A stretch of 64,000 nt of DNA, taken from the NCBI GenBank assembly GCA_050729835.1, contig JBOHLS010000001.1, positions 62,001-126,000 on the forward strand, given 5' to 3'. The notes beneath the pieces were generated by a model. That model worked only from the letters and a program-made list of their open reading frames with translations. It was not told the origin of the DNA and did not search any database. The translations under genes were made by a program, and so were the position numbers. Below are positions 1 through 8,240 of the stretch, piece by piece (the stretch's first letter is position 1; each line of letters begins with the position of its first letter). This DNA comes from REEB95 sp050729835. GTDB lineage: Bacteria; Pseudomonadota; Alphaproteobacteria; ATCC43930; CGMCC-115725.

Positions 1-83
1 CCAAGACCCTCGCCGAGCAGGACAAGAACATCGCCGAACTGCGCGCTCACACGCAGGCCAAAGCGCCGAGCGCGACGCGCTAG
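1..83 (+). CDS. mltG: C-terminal end of endolytic transglycosylase MltG (partial)
   Basis: Only the last 26 codons are inside the window, read from base 3 and ending in TAG at 81-83. The tail contains TLAEQDKNIAELR, which resembles the usual C-terminus of MltG, the inner-membrane lytic transglycosylase that cuts nascent peptidoglycan and so ends glycan strands. The neighbour order mltG-yicC-gmk is common in alphaproteobacteria and is the main reason for the name. The fragment is too short for a domain to be recognised, so the call rests on context plus a weak tail resemblance. Confidence 0.5.
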   Translation, partial: KTLAEQDKNIAELRAHTQAKAPSATR

Positions 84-88
84 CGCTG

Positions 89-117
89 TTGTTGCCACGC
101 CGGGCCAAGGCTATAAG
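89..117 (+). promoter_or_regulatory. Candidate sigma-70 type promoter of yicC-gmk
   Basis: TTGTTG (89-94), a 17-base spacer, and TATAAG (112-117) lie between the stop codon of the upstream gene and the yicC start at 148. Spacing is optimal and both boxes are close to consensus. Prediction only. Confidence 0.4.
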
Positions 118-147
118 CTCTAGGCCACACAGGGGATTCGCCGAGCC

Positions 148-1035
148 ATGAGCGTTGCCAGCATGACCGGATTCGCGCGGTCGGAAGGGCATGCCGATGG
201 GCTCGGCTGGGTGTGGGAGATCAAGAGCGTCAACTCGAAATCGCTCGATCTGCGCTGCCGCCTGCCGGCCGGCTACGACGCGCTCGAGCCTAAATTGCGC
301 GCGGCGCTGGCCGATCGGCTGAAACGCGGTGCGGTGAGCGTCTTTCTGACTGTGACGAAAGCCGCAAGCGGCGCGCCGCTGCGGGTCAATCGCGCGGCGC
401 TGGCCGAGATCATGGCGCTTGCCAAGGAACTGGCGAAGGAGGCCGGCGCCGCGCCGCCGCGTATCGACGGCCTCTTGGCGCTGAAAGGCGTGCTCGAAAG
501 CGGCGACGAGGCGGTCCATGACGCCGCCAACGAGCAGCGCCAGGCCGCGATGCAGCGCGATTTCGAGACCGCGCTCGGCGATCTCGCGGCGATGCGTCTT
601 GCCGAGGGCCGGCGGCTCGTACCGGTGCTCGAGGCGCGTCTCGCCGAGATCACAGCGCTGGCGGCAGCGGCGGAGCGCACCGCGGCAGCCCAGCCGACGG
701 CCGCCAAGGCGCGGCTCAGGGAACAGATCGCGGCGCTGCTCGATGCGGTGCCGGCGCTTCCCGAGGAGCGCCTAGCACAGGAAGCCGCGCTCATCGTCGC
801 GCGCGGCGACGTGCGCGAGGAGCTCGATCGGCTCGCCGCCCACGTCGATGCTGCGCGCGAGTTGCTCAAGGAAGGCGGGCCGATCGGCCGACGCTTCGAT
901 TTCCTGTGCCAGGAGTTCAACCGCGAGGCCAACACGCTGGCCTCGAAATCGCCGGACCTCGAGCTGACGCGCGTGGCGCTCGGCCTCAAGGCGGCGATCG
1001 AGCAGCTGCGCGAGCAGGCGCAGAACATCGAATAG
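148..1035 (+). CDS. yicC: YicC family endoribonuclease
   Basis: A 295-residue protein with the typical YicC start (SMTGFARSEG at residues 5-14) and C-terminus (FDFLCQEFNREANTLASKS). YicC proteins are about 290 residues and have been described as endoribonucleases involved in RNA turnover and stationary-phase survival. Residues about 150-250 are alanine- and glutamate-rich and probably helical, as in the family. The gene stops two bases before the gmk start, so the two are almost certainly one operon; yicC next to gmk is a conserved pairing in proteobacteria. No irregularity seen. Confidence 0.93.
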   Translation: MSVASMTGFARSEGHADGLGWVWEIKSVNSKSLDLRCRLPAGYDALEPKLRAALADRLKRGAVSVFLTVTKAASGAPLRVNRAALAEIMALAKELAKEAGAAPPRIDGLLALKGVLESGDEAVHDAANEQRQAAMQRDFETALGDLAAMRLAEGRRLVPVLEARLAEITALAAAAERTAAAQPTAAKARLREQIAALLDAVPALPEERLAQEAALIVARGDVREELDRLAAHVDAARELLKEGGPIGRRFDFLCQEFNREANTLASKSPDLELTRVALGLKAAIEQLREQAQNIE

Positions 1036-1037
1036 CC

Positions 1038-1673
1038 ATGACGGCGCGCGACATCAAACGACGCGGCATTCTCCTGGTGCTGTCCTCGCCCTCAGGCGCC
1101 GGCAAGACCACGATCACGCGGGCGCTGGCGGCGCGCGATCCGCTGCTGACGCTATCGGTATCCGCCACGACGCGGCCTCGGCGCGCCGGTGAGGTCGACG
1201 GCAAGGATTACCATTTCCTCGACCCACAGCGGTTCGCGGCGATGGTCGCCGACGGGGAGCTGCTCGAGCATGCCACAGTGTTCGGTCACAGCTACGGCAC
1301 GCCGCGCGCGCCAGTGATGACGGCCATCGAAGACGGCCGCGACATCATCACCGACATCGATTGGCAGGGGACACAGCAACTCCAGGCTAAGATCGGTGCC
1401 GACTTGGTTGCGGTGTTCATCCTGCCGCCGAGCATGGTGGCGCTCGAAGCGCGGCTGAAATCTCGCGCCCAGGACAGCGATGAGGTTGTACGCGCCCGCA
1501 TGGTGAAGTCATCCGAGGAGCTGAGTCACTGGGACGCCTACGATTACGTCGTGGTCAACGACGATCTCGAGGACAGCATCCGGCGGGTTCAGGCGATCAT
1601 CAGCGCCGAGCGCGTGCGGCGGCGGCGTCAGGTCGGGCTGGCCGAGTTCGTCAACCGCCTGCGCGGCGTCTAG
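1038..1673 (+). CDS. gmk: Guanylate kinase
   Basis: A 211-residue enzyme that phosphorylates GMP to GDP with ATP, in purine nucleotide metabolism in the cytoplasm. The P-loop is SSPSGAGKTT at residues 16-25, followed by the GMP-binding stretch with SATTRPRRAGEVDGKDYHF and, near residue 100, DIDWQGTQQL. Length matches the family. The ATG at 1038 is chosen because it lies two bases after the yicC stop and puts the P-loop at its usual depth; a longer in-frame reading starting at 906 would run inside yicC. Its stop overlaps the convergent rsmA stop by four bases. Confidence 0.96.
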   Translation: MTARDIKRRGILLVLSSPSGAGKTTITRALAARDPLLTLSVSATTRPRRAGEVDGKDYHFLDPQRFAAMVADGELLEHATVFGHSYGTPRAPVMTAIEDGRDIITDIDWQGTQQLQAKIGADLVAVFILPPSMVALEARLKSRAQDSDEVVRARMVKSSEELSHWDAYDYVVVNDDLEDSIRRVQAIISAERVRRRRQVGLAEFVNRLRGV

Positions 1674-2509
1674 GCCGACCGCGCCACCAGGGCGCGCGCC
1701 AGCGCGCAGAATTCCACGACCGTCAAATCCTCGGCCCGCGCCGTGGGCTCGATCCGCGCGTCGCGCAGCAAACCGGCGGGGTCGCCGAGCGATTTCAGGC
1801 TCTGCCGCAGCATCTTGCGCCGCTGACCGAAGGCGGCGGCGGTGACGCGCTCGAGCGCATCCTGGTCGCACGGCGCTTGCGGCTCCGGCCGCGGCCTCAG
1901 CCGTACCACCGTTGAGGTCACCTTGGGCGGCGGAACGAAGGCCGTCGGCGCGACGTCAAACAGCCGCTCGACCTCGGCGAGCCACTGAGTCAGGATCGAA
2001 AGCCGTCCGTAGTCACGCGTGCCCGGCATGGCAGCGAGCCGGGCGGCGACCTCCTTCTGAAACATGAGAGTGAAATTGGCGAAGACGCCAATACGCGGCA
2101 GCCAGGCGATCAGCAGCTTGGTGGCGACGTTGTAGGGCAGGTTGGCGACGATCTTGCGCGGCGCCGGAACCAAGCTCGCCGGATCGATCGCCAGGGCGTC
2201 GCCGGGCACGACCTCAAGCCGGCCGGGAAATGCGGCGGAGAGCTCGGCGAGCGCCGGCAGGCAGCGTCGGTCGCGCTCGACCGCGACCACGCGCCGCGCG
2301 CCTTCGAGCAGCAGGGCGCGCGTCAATCCGCCGGGGCCCGGCCCAATTTCGATCACGTTGAACCCGGCGAGGGGTGCCGCGCCGCGGGCGATCCGGCGCG
2401 TGAGATTGATGTCGAGGAGGAAATTCTGGCCCAGGGCCTTGTGCGCCGCGAGCCCGTGACGACGGATGACTTCGCGCAGCGGCGGTAGAACCGGCGTGTC
2501 CTCCGCCAA
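1670..2509 (-). CDS. rsmA: 16S rRNA (adenine(1518)-N(6)/adenine(1519)-N(6))-dimethyltransferase RsmA/KsgA
   Basis: A 279-residue methyltransferase that dimethylates two adjacent adenines in the 3' terminal helix of 16S rRNA late in small-subunit assembly. Visible signatures are KALGQNFLLD near residue 25, the SAM-binding loop EIGPGPGGLT (54-63), the acidic VERD (77-80) and the catalytic NLPYN (123-127). The only initiation codon upstream of the first motif is TTG at 2509; no ATG or GTG is available. It is the last gene of the minus-strand lptF-G-D-surA-pdxA-rsmA block, eight bases behind pdxA. The pdxA-rsmA pairing is widespread. Confidence 0.95.
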   Translation of the reverse strand: MAEDTPVLPPLREVIRRHGLAAHKALGQNFLLDINLTRRIARGAAPLAGFNVIEIGPGPGGLTRALLLEGARRVVAVERDRRCLPALAELSAAFPGRLEVVPGDALAIDPASLVPAPRKIVANLPYNVATKLLIAWLPRIGVFANFTLMFQKEVAARLAAMPGTRDYGRLSILTQWLAEVERLFDVAPTAFVPPPKVTSTVVRLRPRPEPQAPCDQDALERVTAAAFGQRRKMLRQSLKSLGDPAGLLRDARIEPTARAEDLTVVEFCALARALVARSA

Positions 2510-2517
2510 GCCGGTTC

Positions 2518-3528
2518 TCAGGCCTCGGCCGGTTGCGCCGCGCGCCGCGCCGCCATGGCACCGGCAGTTGTCAGCGCAGCGATCAGGCTGGCGGGATTCG
2601 CAATGCCGCGGCCGGCGATGTCGATCGCCGTGCCGTGATCGGGCGAGGTGCGGATGAAGGGCAGGCCCAACGTGATGTTGATGCCGCGCTCGAAATCGAG
2701 CGTCTTCAGCGGAATCAGCGCTTGGTCGTGATACATGCAGAGTACGGCGTCGTAGCGCTTGCGCGCGTCGGCATGGAACAGCGTGTCGGCCGGCGCCGGG
2801 CCGCCGGCGTCGATGCCCTGGGTGGCGAGCGCCGCCACCGCCGGTGCGATGATGTCGCGTTCCTCGTGGCCCATGGCGCCGGCCTCGCCCGCGTGCGGAT
2901 TGAGCGCCGCCACCGCGAGCCGCGGCCGGGTGATGCCGAAATCACGCCGCAAGGCCGCAGCGGTCACGCGACCGCAGGTCACGATCGCCGCGGTCGACAG
3001 CGCCGCCAGCGCGTCGGCCAGCGACAGATGGACCGTCACCGGCACAACGCGCAGCTCGGGGCCGGCCAGCATCATCACTGGGTGCGCGACATGGGCGAGG
3101 GCGCCGAGAAACTCGGTATGGCCGGGGTAGGCGAAGCCGGCGGCGTAGAGCGTTTCCTTCTGGATCGGGTTGGTGACCACGGCGCTGGCCCGACGGTCGC
3201 GGACCAGCGCCACCGCCTTTTCGATGGCGGCGATCACCGCCGGCGCATTGGCCGGGTCGGGCCGGCCGGGCACCGGCTGGTGCGGCAGGGCTTGCGCCAG
3301 CACTGGCACGGCGTCCGGAAAGACGCGCGTCGCCTCGCCCGCGTCGCGGATTTCGTGTACCGGCGCGTCAAGGCCGATCGCCTGCGCCAAGGCGGCCAGC
3401 CGCGTGGGATCATCGATCACGAAGAACGGCGGCACTGCGCGCGCGACGCGTTCGCGCCAGGCCTTGAGCGCGATCTCGCCGCCGATGCCCGCGGGTTCCC
3501 CCATGGTGAGGGCGAGCGGGGCGGTCAC
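2518..3528 (-). CDS. pdxA: 4-hydroxythreonine-4-phosphate dehydrogenase
   Basis: A 336-residue enzyme of the DXP-dependent pyridoxal phosphate pathway: it oxidises 4-phosphohydroxy-L-threonine, giving 3-amino-2-oxopropyl phosphate. The N-terminal TMGEPAGIG and the three metal-ligand histidines are present: YPGH (His137), NPHAGE (His212) and MYHDQ (His267). The GTG start overlaps the TGA of the upstream surA-like gene as GTGA, suggesting translational coupling. Together with pdxH at 25.4 kb it gives this window two PLP-synthesis genes. No irregularity seen. Confidence 0.95.
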   Translation of the reverse strand: MTAPLALTMGEPAGIGGEIALKAWRERVARAVPPFFVIDDPTRLAALAQAIGLDAPVHEIRDAGEATRVFPDAVPVLAQALPHQPVPGRPDPANAPAVIAAIEKAVALVRDRRASAVVTNPIQKETLYAAGFAYPGHTEFLGALAHVAHPVMMLAGPELRVVPVTVHLSLADALAALSTAAIVTCGRVTAAALRRDFGITRPRLAVAALNPHAGEAGAMGHEERDIIAPAVAALATQGIDAGGPAPADTLFHADARKRYDAVLCMYHDQALIPLKTLDFERGINITLGLPFIRTSPDHGTAIDIAGRGIANPASLIAALTTAGAMAARRAAQPAEA

Positions 3529-4781
3529 GCGCGGATATCCACGTAGGCTGCGCGGCGCAGGTCAAGAAGATAGCGTCGCGCCAGCGCATCGAGCCGCGCG
3601 CGGGCGAGGTTTTCCGACACCTGATCGCGCGTCGGCATGCCGCTGCTGGGTTCCTGCTTCGAACACACCATGAAGACGCCGATCCCGGGCGCGTTGCCGA
3701 GCCGCATCGGCTTGCTGGCCTGGGCAAGCTTGAGCTGCAGGATCTGCGGGCGGATCGCGGGCGGCAGCCGCCCGGCGGTGGTGTCGGCGCTCTGCGTGAT
3801 CAGCGGCGGATTGTGATCGCGTCCAAGCTTTGCCAACTCGCCGCAGCTTTTCGCCGCGTCCGAGATCTGTTGGGCCTCGGTCATCGTGCGTTGCAACTGG
3901 GCGTCGCTCGCCGTCGGCGGCAACGGAAAGACCACCTCCGTCATCGACAGGTGAATGTCGTCCGGGGTGACCTGACCGAGAATCCGCCGGTCGATCATGT
4001 AAAGAATGTAATACCCGCCTGGCGTCTTCAGCGGATAGGACATCTCGCCCGGCTTCATCTTGCCGAGCGCCCGGCCCAGTTGCGGCGGCAGCTGGCTCGG
4101 CGTTACCCAGCCGATATCGCCGCCCACGGCCGAACTCGGCGATTGCGAGAACTGCTGCGCGACGGCCGAGAAGTTTGCGCCGGCGCGGATCTGCTGAATG
4201 AGCTGGTTGGCGAGCCGCTCGACGTCCTGATCCTGCGACGGGTTGTCGACCGCGAGATAGATCTCGGCCACGTGGCTTTGCGGCTGTCCCACGTCTTCTT
4301 TGATCTGCGCCATCGCCTCGTTGATTTCCTCGTCGGAAATCGACACGTCCTCCGAAAGCTGGTTGTGCACGACATTGGACCAGGCGATCTCGGCCGTCAG
4401 CTGACCCGTCAGTGTTGATAGGGGGATGCCGACGCGCTTGAGGTAAGCCTCGATGCCGCCCTTCGGCATGTTGTTGCGCTGCTCGATGCCCTCGATGGCC
4501 TTGTCGATCTCTTCCTTGGTCACAGTCACGTTGAGGCGCCGGGCCTCCTGGACCTCGAGCTTTTCGTCGATCATCTGGCGCAAGATGCGCGGTTGCAGGC
4601 GCTGGCGGTTTTCGGGCGTATCCGGGATGTTGGAGGACGTCAGCAAAAGCGCGACGCGCGCCGAAAGATCGTCCATGCTGATGATGTCGTTGTTGACGAC
4701 GGCGGCGATGCGGTTTTCTTCCTGCGCCTGCGCGCCAACGACAATGCAAGCCAGCACGACGAGTGACAGCAACAGCCTCAT
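3525..4781 (-). CDS. surA: SurA-like periplasmic peptidylprolyl isomerase / outer-membrane protein chaperone
   Basis: A 418-residue exported protein. Residues 1-19 form a signal peptide (hydrophobic core LLLSLVVLACIVVG, cleavage after AQA). An N-terminal SurA chaperone domain follows (IAAVVNNDIISMDDL, near residue 25), then parvulin-type PPIase segments, e.g. FSQSPSSAVGGDIGWV and GYYILYMIDRR. SurA escorts unfolded beta-barrel proteins across the periplasm; its placement next to lptD, a known SurA client, is the usual alphaproteobacterial arrangement. The ATG at 4781 is preferred over a start 33 bases upstream because it begins exactly at the signal peptide. A long inverted repeat sits just upstream of this start (see separate entry). 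Whether the first parvulin domain is active cannot be judged. Confidence 0.88.
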   Translation of the reverse strand: MRLLLSLVVLACIVVGAQAQEENRIAAVVNNDIISMDDLSARVALLLTSSNIPDTPENRQRLQPRILRQMIDEKLEVQEARRLNVTVTKEEIDKAIEGIEQRNNMPKGGIEAYLKRVGIPLSTLTGQLTAEIAWSNVVHNQLSEDVSISDEEINEAMAQIKEDVGQPQSHVAEIYLAVDNPSQDQDVERLANQLIQQIRAGANFSAVAQQFSQSPSSAVGGDIGWVTPSQLPPQLGRALGKMKPGEMSYPLKTPGGYYILYMIDRRILGQVTPDDIHLSMTEVVFPLPPTASDAQLQRTMTEAQQISDAAKSCGELAKLGRDHNPPLITQSADTTAGRLPPAIRPQILQLKLAQASKPMRLGNAPGIGVFMVCSKQEPSSGMPTRDQVSENLARARLDALARRYLLDLRRAAYVDIRA

Positions 4782-4785
4782 GGTC

Positions 4786-4859
4786 GGGAAAAATCTCGCC
4801 TTGTAGGGGGTCAAACGTCCCCGATTACCGAAGATACACCGGTCGAGCGAGATTTTCCC
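4786..4859 (-). repeat. Long imperfect inverted repeat at the surA-like translation start
   Basis: On the minus strand the arm at 4859-4847 (GGGAAAATCTCGC) is complementary to 4799-4786 (GCGAGATTTTTCCC): 13 base pairs with one bulged U. The 47-base interval can itself form a GGGG/CCCC hairpin (4807-4810 with 4819-4822). The 3' arm ends five bases before the ATG at 4781, so in mRNA the stem would cover the ribosome landing site. It lies in the 99-base gap between lptD and the surA-like gene. Function is inferred, not shown. Confidence 0.6.
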
Positions 4860-4880
4860 ATGGTTGGCGGCGTCGCGCCA

Positions 4881-7133
4881 TTACGGAATCGTCGCAACCT
4901 TCGCGCCGGCTTCGCCCAGGTTCTTGAACACGAACGTGACCAAAACACTGACGCCGGAGTGAACGTCGCCGACCTGGATGCCGGATTGCTGCAGCGACGT
5001 CGTGACCGCAAAGCAATCGTCGCGATAGGTCAGGTCGACGCCCGAATAGACCGTGTTGCCGCCCTGGCTGATGTTGCGCGTGTCGTGCACGCCGAGCAAC
5101 CAGTATTGGGTCAACGCGGCGTCCACCGCCACGCTGATCTGATCCCCGATCTCGAGCGGCGAGGTCAGGCCGGGGATCGCCTTGAAGGAAATGAACGATC
5201 CCGAAACGCGAAGATTCGTCGGACCGACCGAGAAACCCGTCTCCTGCCGGCGCATCGCCAGCGTGAGATGGTCGAGACGCATGCTGTAGTAGAGGTCGAG
5301 CAGGGTCGATGGCGAGAGCACTAGCCCGCCCACCACGTCGGAAAGCTGGTACTCGAGGCCGCTGCCGATTTGGAACGGGCTCTGCTTTTCGAACCGGTAG
5401 CTCTGGCCGATGAGCAGGCTCGAGTTGCCGTACTCGGGGTTGTAGAGGCCGGCGTGGAGGCCGTAATCGACGCGTTGTCCGCTGTCGACGAGGTCATAGC
5501 CGGGGAAGCGGTTGGGCCGGAACAGGCCGCTCTCGTTGAATTCGAAGCCCTGGCTGTCCTCGTCGGGAATGAGCGCCGGGTTGCCGCCGTTGGGCGCCGC
5601 AATGAAGCCGACCATTGGCTCGATGATCTCGTTGGTCGCGTAATCGCTGCGGACCCAGGGGTAGCGCCACAGCAACGCCGCTTGGGGAAAGACGCGGTCG
5701 GCCGTGCCGGAATGCAGCGTCGCATCGGTCGGCTCGAATTGGACGTCGTCGGAATTGTAGCCGTCGCCGCGCAACGACACCGAAAACTGGTAACGGTCGC
5801 CGAGCGGGCCGTCGAACGGCAGCCGCCATTCCGATTGCGCGGAAACCCGCCGGATGTCGGAGCCGCTATGCCGTTCGAGATTGAGAGCGTTGCCGCTCAA
5901 CTGCAGCCGGCCGCCGATGCTATCGGGATTGCTGGTCCATTCGTAACTCGCGATTGGCAGCACGATCGGCTGGATTCCATCGCCGACCAGAGTGTTGAGG
6001 CTCTGGAATGAGTACGCGCTGATGTTGCCGTAGCTGCGCGGGCCGAAATCCTCGGCGTAGACGTGGCTGCTCAGGAAGTTGGTCGGCTGCGGAATATGGT
6101 ACTCGAGAAGATAAGCCTGATCGCTCACACGCTGCACGTCGAAGCCGGAGCGCCAGTTCTGGTCCAGGTTGAAGGTGCCGCTGCCGAAGAAATGGCCGCG
6201 GAACGATGTCGCCGTGTTGGTCGAGCTCGACGTGTTGACCAGACCGGGTTGGACGGCCGGCCCGCCGGCTTCGATGCTGAGCGGGCCGGACTGGACCTGG
6301 GGACCGCCGGCCTCGATGCTGCCGTCGAGGTCGAGCTTTCCGAATCCCCAGGCCTGCCGATATTCCTGGTCGAGGACGATGCCCGCGTTTTCCGTGATCA
6401 TCGGCCGGAACGTGAGATCCTTGTCTGGCGCAATCGCCCAGAAATAGGGCTGCGTGACGTGGAAGCCGAGCGTCCCGCCGGCGCCGACCAGCGGCGGCAG
6501 GAAGCCGCTCGCCCGCTTCACCGACGGATCGGGATGGGAGAGATACGGCGTGTAGAAGATAGGCCAGCCGTCCACCTCCATGGTGGCGTCGTGGTATTCG
6601 ATGATCTGCTCTTGCTTGTCATGGACGACGCGCGCCGCCTTGATCTGCCAGACCGGGGGCTTGCTCGGGTCGCTCTGGCACAATTCGCAGGGCGAGTAGA
6701 CAGCGCGCCGCAATTCGGTGCGGTTGCCGACGATGCGCCGCCCGGTATTAGCCGCCAGGCGCGAGCCGTCCGACAGAAGAATGCGAACGTCCTTGATGAA
6801 GCCGTCGCGCATGTCGTCGTGCAGCTCCATGTAGTCGGCGAAGACGATGTCGCCGTCCGGCTGCAACAGGCTAACATGCCCCGATGCGGTGACGGTATCG
6901 GTGCGCTGGTTGTAGGTCACCGTGTTGGCCAGCAGGATCTGGTCGGACTGATCGAGCTCGACATGGCCGCGGGCGACCGTGAGGCCGAGGTCCTGGTCGT
7001 ATTCCACCTGGTCGGCCTGGAACAGGATCGGCTTGTTCGCGGCGCGCCCGGTGTTCTGCGCAGCCGCTGGCGCAACAGCAGCGGCCAGCGCCGCAATGCC
7101 GACAATCCCGAAAATCAGCCTCCCCCCGTGCAT
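4881..7133 (-). CDS. lptD: LPS-assembly outer-membrane protein LptD
   Basis: A 750-residue precursor of the beta-barrel that, with LptE, inserts lipopolysaccharide into the outer leaflet. A signal peptide covers about residues 1-27 (ending APAAAQ). Next comes the periplasmic OstA/LptA-like jellyroll (ILFQADQVEYDQDLGLTVARG, about 35-150), then the LptD barrel domain to the C-terminus. The ATG at 7133 lies four bases after the lptG stop and directly precedes the signal peptide; a start 114 bases upstream would overlap lptG and lack one. Residues about 272-299 hold a tandem duplication of a 14-residue SIEAGGP unit (see separate entry). No lptE gene is visible here. Confidence 0.93.
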   Translation of the reverse strand: MHGGRLIFGIVGIAALAAAVAPAAAQNTGRAANKPILFQADQVEYDQDLGLTVARGHVELDQSDQILLANTVTYNQRTDTVTASGHVSLLQPDGDIVFADYMELHDDMRDGFIKDVRILLSDGSRLAANTGRRIVGNRTELRRAVYSPCELCQSDPSKPPVWQIKAARVVHDKQEQIIEYHDATMEVDGWPIFYTPYLSHPDPSVKRASGFLPPLVGAGGTLGFHVTQPYFWAIAPDKDLTFRPMITENAGIVLDQEYRQAWGFGKLDLDGSIEAGGPQVQSGPLSIEAGGPAVQPGLVNTSSSTNTATSFRGHFFGSGTFNLDQNWRSGFDVQRVSDQAYLLEYHIPQPTNFLSSHVYAEDFGPRSYGNISAYSFQSLNTLVGDGIQPIVLPIASYEWTSNPDSIGGRLQLSGNALNLERHSGSDIRRVSAQSEWRLPFDGPLGDRYQFSVSLRGDGYNSDDVQFEPTDATLHSGTADRVFPQAALLWRYPWVRSDYATNEIIEPMVGFIAAPNGGNPALIPDEDSQGFEFNESGLFRPNRFPGYDLVDSGQRVDYGLHAGLYNPEYGNSSLLIGQSYRFEKQSPFQIGSGLEYQLSDVVGGLVLSPSTLLDLYYSMRLDHLTLAMRRQETGFSVGPTNLRVSGSFISFKAIPGLTSPLEIGDQISVAVDAALTQYWLLGVHDTRNISQGGNTVYSGVDLTYRDDCFAVTTSLQQSGIQVGDVHSGVSVLVTFVFKNLGEAGAKVATIP
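6237..6320 (-). repeat. 42-bp tandem duplication inside lptD
   Basis: Two adjacent 42-base units (6320-6279 and 6278-6237, minus strand) encode SIEAGGPQVQSGPL and SIEAGGPAVQPGLV. Eight or more of the 14 residues match in register, and third-base differences show the copies are not new. The unit is glycine- and proline-rich and lies in the barrel region, so it probably extends a loop. Confidence 0.75.
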
Positions 7134-7137
7134 GCCG

Positions 7138-8235
7138 TCAGCCGTCCTCGAGATGCAGCAGTAGGCTGACGCCGACGAGCCACGAGACGCCGGCGGGCGT
7201 CCAGGCTGCCAACATGGTCGGAATAGTCGCGGACAGGCCGAGCGCAAAGACGATGTCGGACAGGAAGTAGAGGAGGAACCCGCTGGCGATGCCGACGGCG
7301 ATCATCAGCGTGGCGCCGCCGGCACGTTGCATGCGCAGGCTGAAGCTGGCGGCGATCAGGACCATGGCCGCCAGCAGGAGCGGCCGCGCCAGCAGCTTGT
7401 CGAAGTAAAGTTGGTGGCGCTGGGACGAGAAACCCGACGCCTTGAGCAGCCGGATGAATCCGGGCAGCTCCCAGAACGACATGGTTTCGGGCGGCGCGAA
7501 GCTGTCCTGGATCTTGGCCGGAGTCAGGTTGGTGGAGATCTGCATCCGCGTGAATTGTTGCGGCTGCTTGTTGGGCGACCAATCGGTGCCGTCGACGATC
7601 GTCCACACGCCCGGTCCGAGCACGGCCTGCTGCGCGTCGATCCGCCGATCGAGACGCGTATCGTGCGCGAGGAACAGGAACATGACGTCATGCAGCGCGC
7701 GTTTCGGCAAATCGAACCGTTCGGCGTGCACGATCGACGGATTGCCATGGTTGTCGCTCTGGCGCAGCCACAGGCCGGTGCTCGAGAGCGCGAATTGCGG
7801 GTTGCCGCCTTGCAGGACGCGGTTTTGCAGGGTCTCGTAGCTGGCTTGCGTGACCGAGGCGATCGGATTGAACAGCGTCACCGAGAGGACGCCGATCAGA
7901 AACGCACCCGCCAGCGGCGGTGCGACGAACTGCCAAGCCGAGATTCCGGAGGCGCGCGCGACGACGAGCTCGTGGCTCCGCGTCAGGCGCCAGAAAACCA
8001 TCATCGTCCCGAAAAGCACGGCGAAGGGCAGAATTTGCTGCGCCATGTAGGGTTGCTTGAGCAAGGCCAGCTTCAGCAGCACGAGCAACGTCACGTTGGC
8101 CTTGGTGCCGGCGCGCCGGATCAGCTCGACGTAATCGAGCAGGAAAACGATCGCCATCATCGTCAGGAAGACGCCGAAGAACCAGACGAAGAACTGGCGC
8201 GCGATATAGCGGAAGAGGGTTTTCCAGGGCGACAT
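7138..8235 (-). CDS. lptG: LPS export ABC transporter permease LptG
   Basis: A 365-residue inner-membrane permease that with LptF and the ATPase LptB pulls LPS out of the membrane. It starts with a membrane helix (FFVWFFGVFLTMMAIVFLLD), has ELVVARASGISAW in the coupling region near residue 100, a periplasmic jellyroll segment in the middle and three C-terminal helices, the standard YjgP/YjgQ plan. The ATG at 8235 is chosen over an in-frame codon at 8310, because the longer version would run into lptF and precede the conserved start. It lies five bases behind lptF. lptB is not in the window. Confidence 0.94.
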   Translation of the reverse strand: MSPWKTLFRYIARQFFVWFFGVFLTMMAIVFLLDYVELIRRAGTKANVTLLVLLKLALLKQPYMAQQILPFAVLFGTMMVFWRLTRSHELVVARASGISAWQFVAPPLAGAFLIGVLSVTLFNPIASVTQASYETLQNRVLQGGNPQFALSSTGLWLRQSDNHGNPSIVHAERFDLPKRALHDVMFLFLAHDTRLDRRIDAQQAVLGPGVWTIVDGTDWSPNKQPQQFTRMQISTNLTPAKIQDSFAPPETMSFWELPGFIRLLKASGFSSQRHQLYFDKLLARPLLLAAMVLIAASFSLRMQRAGGATLMIAVGIASGFLLYFLSDIVFALGLSATIPTMLAAWTPAGVSWLVGVSLLLHLEDG

Positions 8236-8240
8236 GGCGA

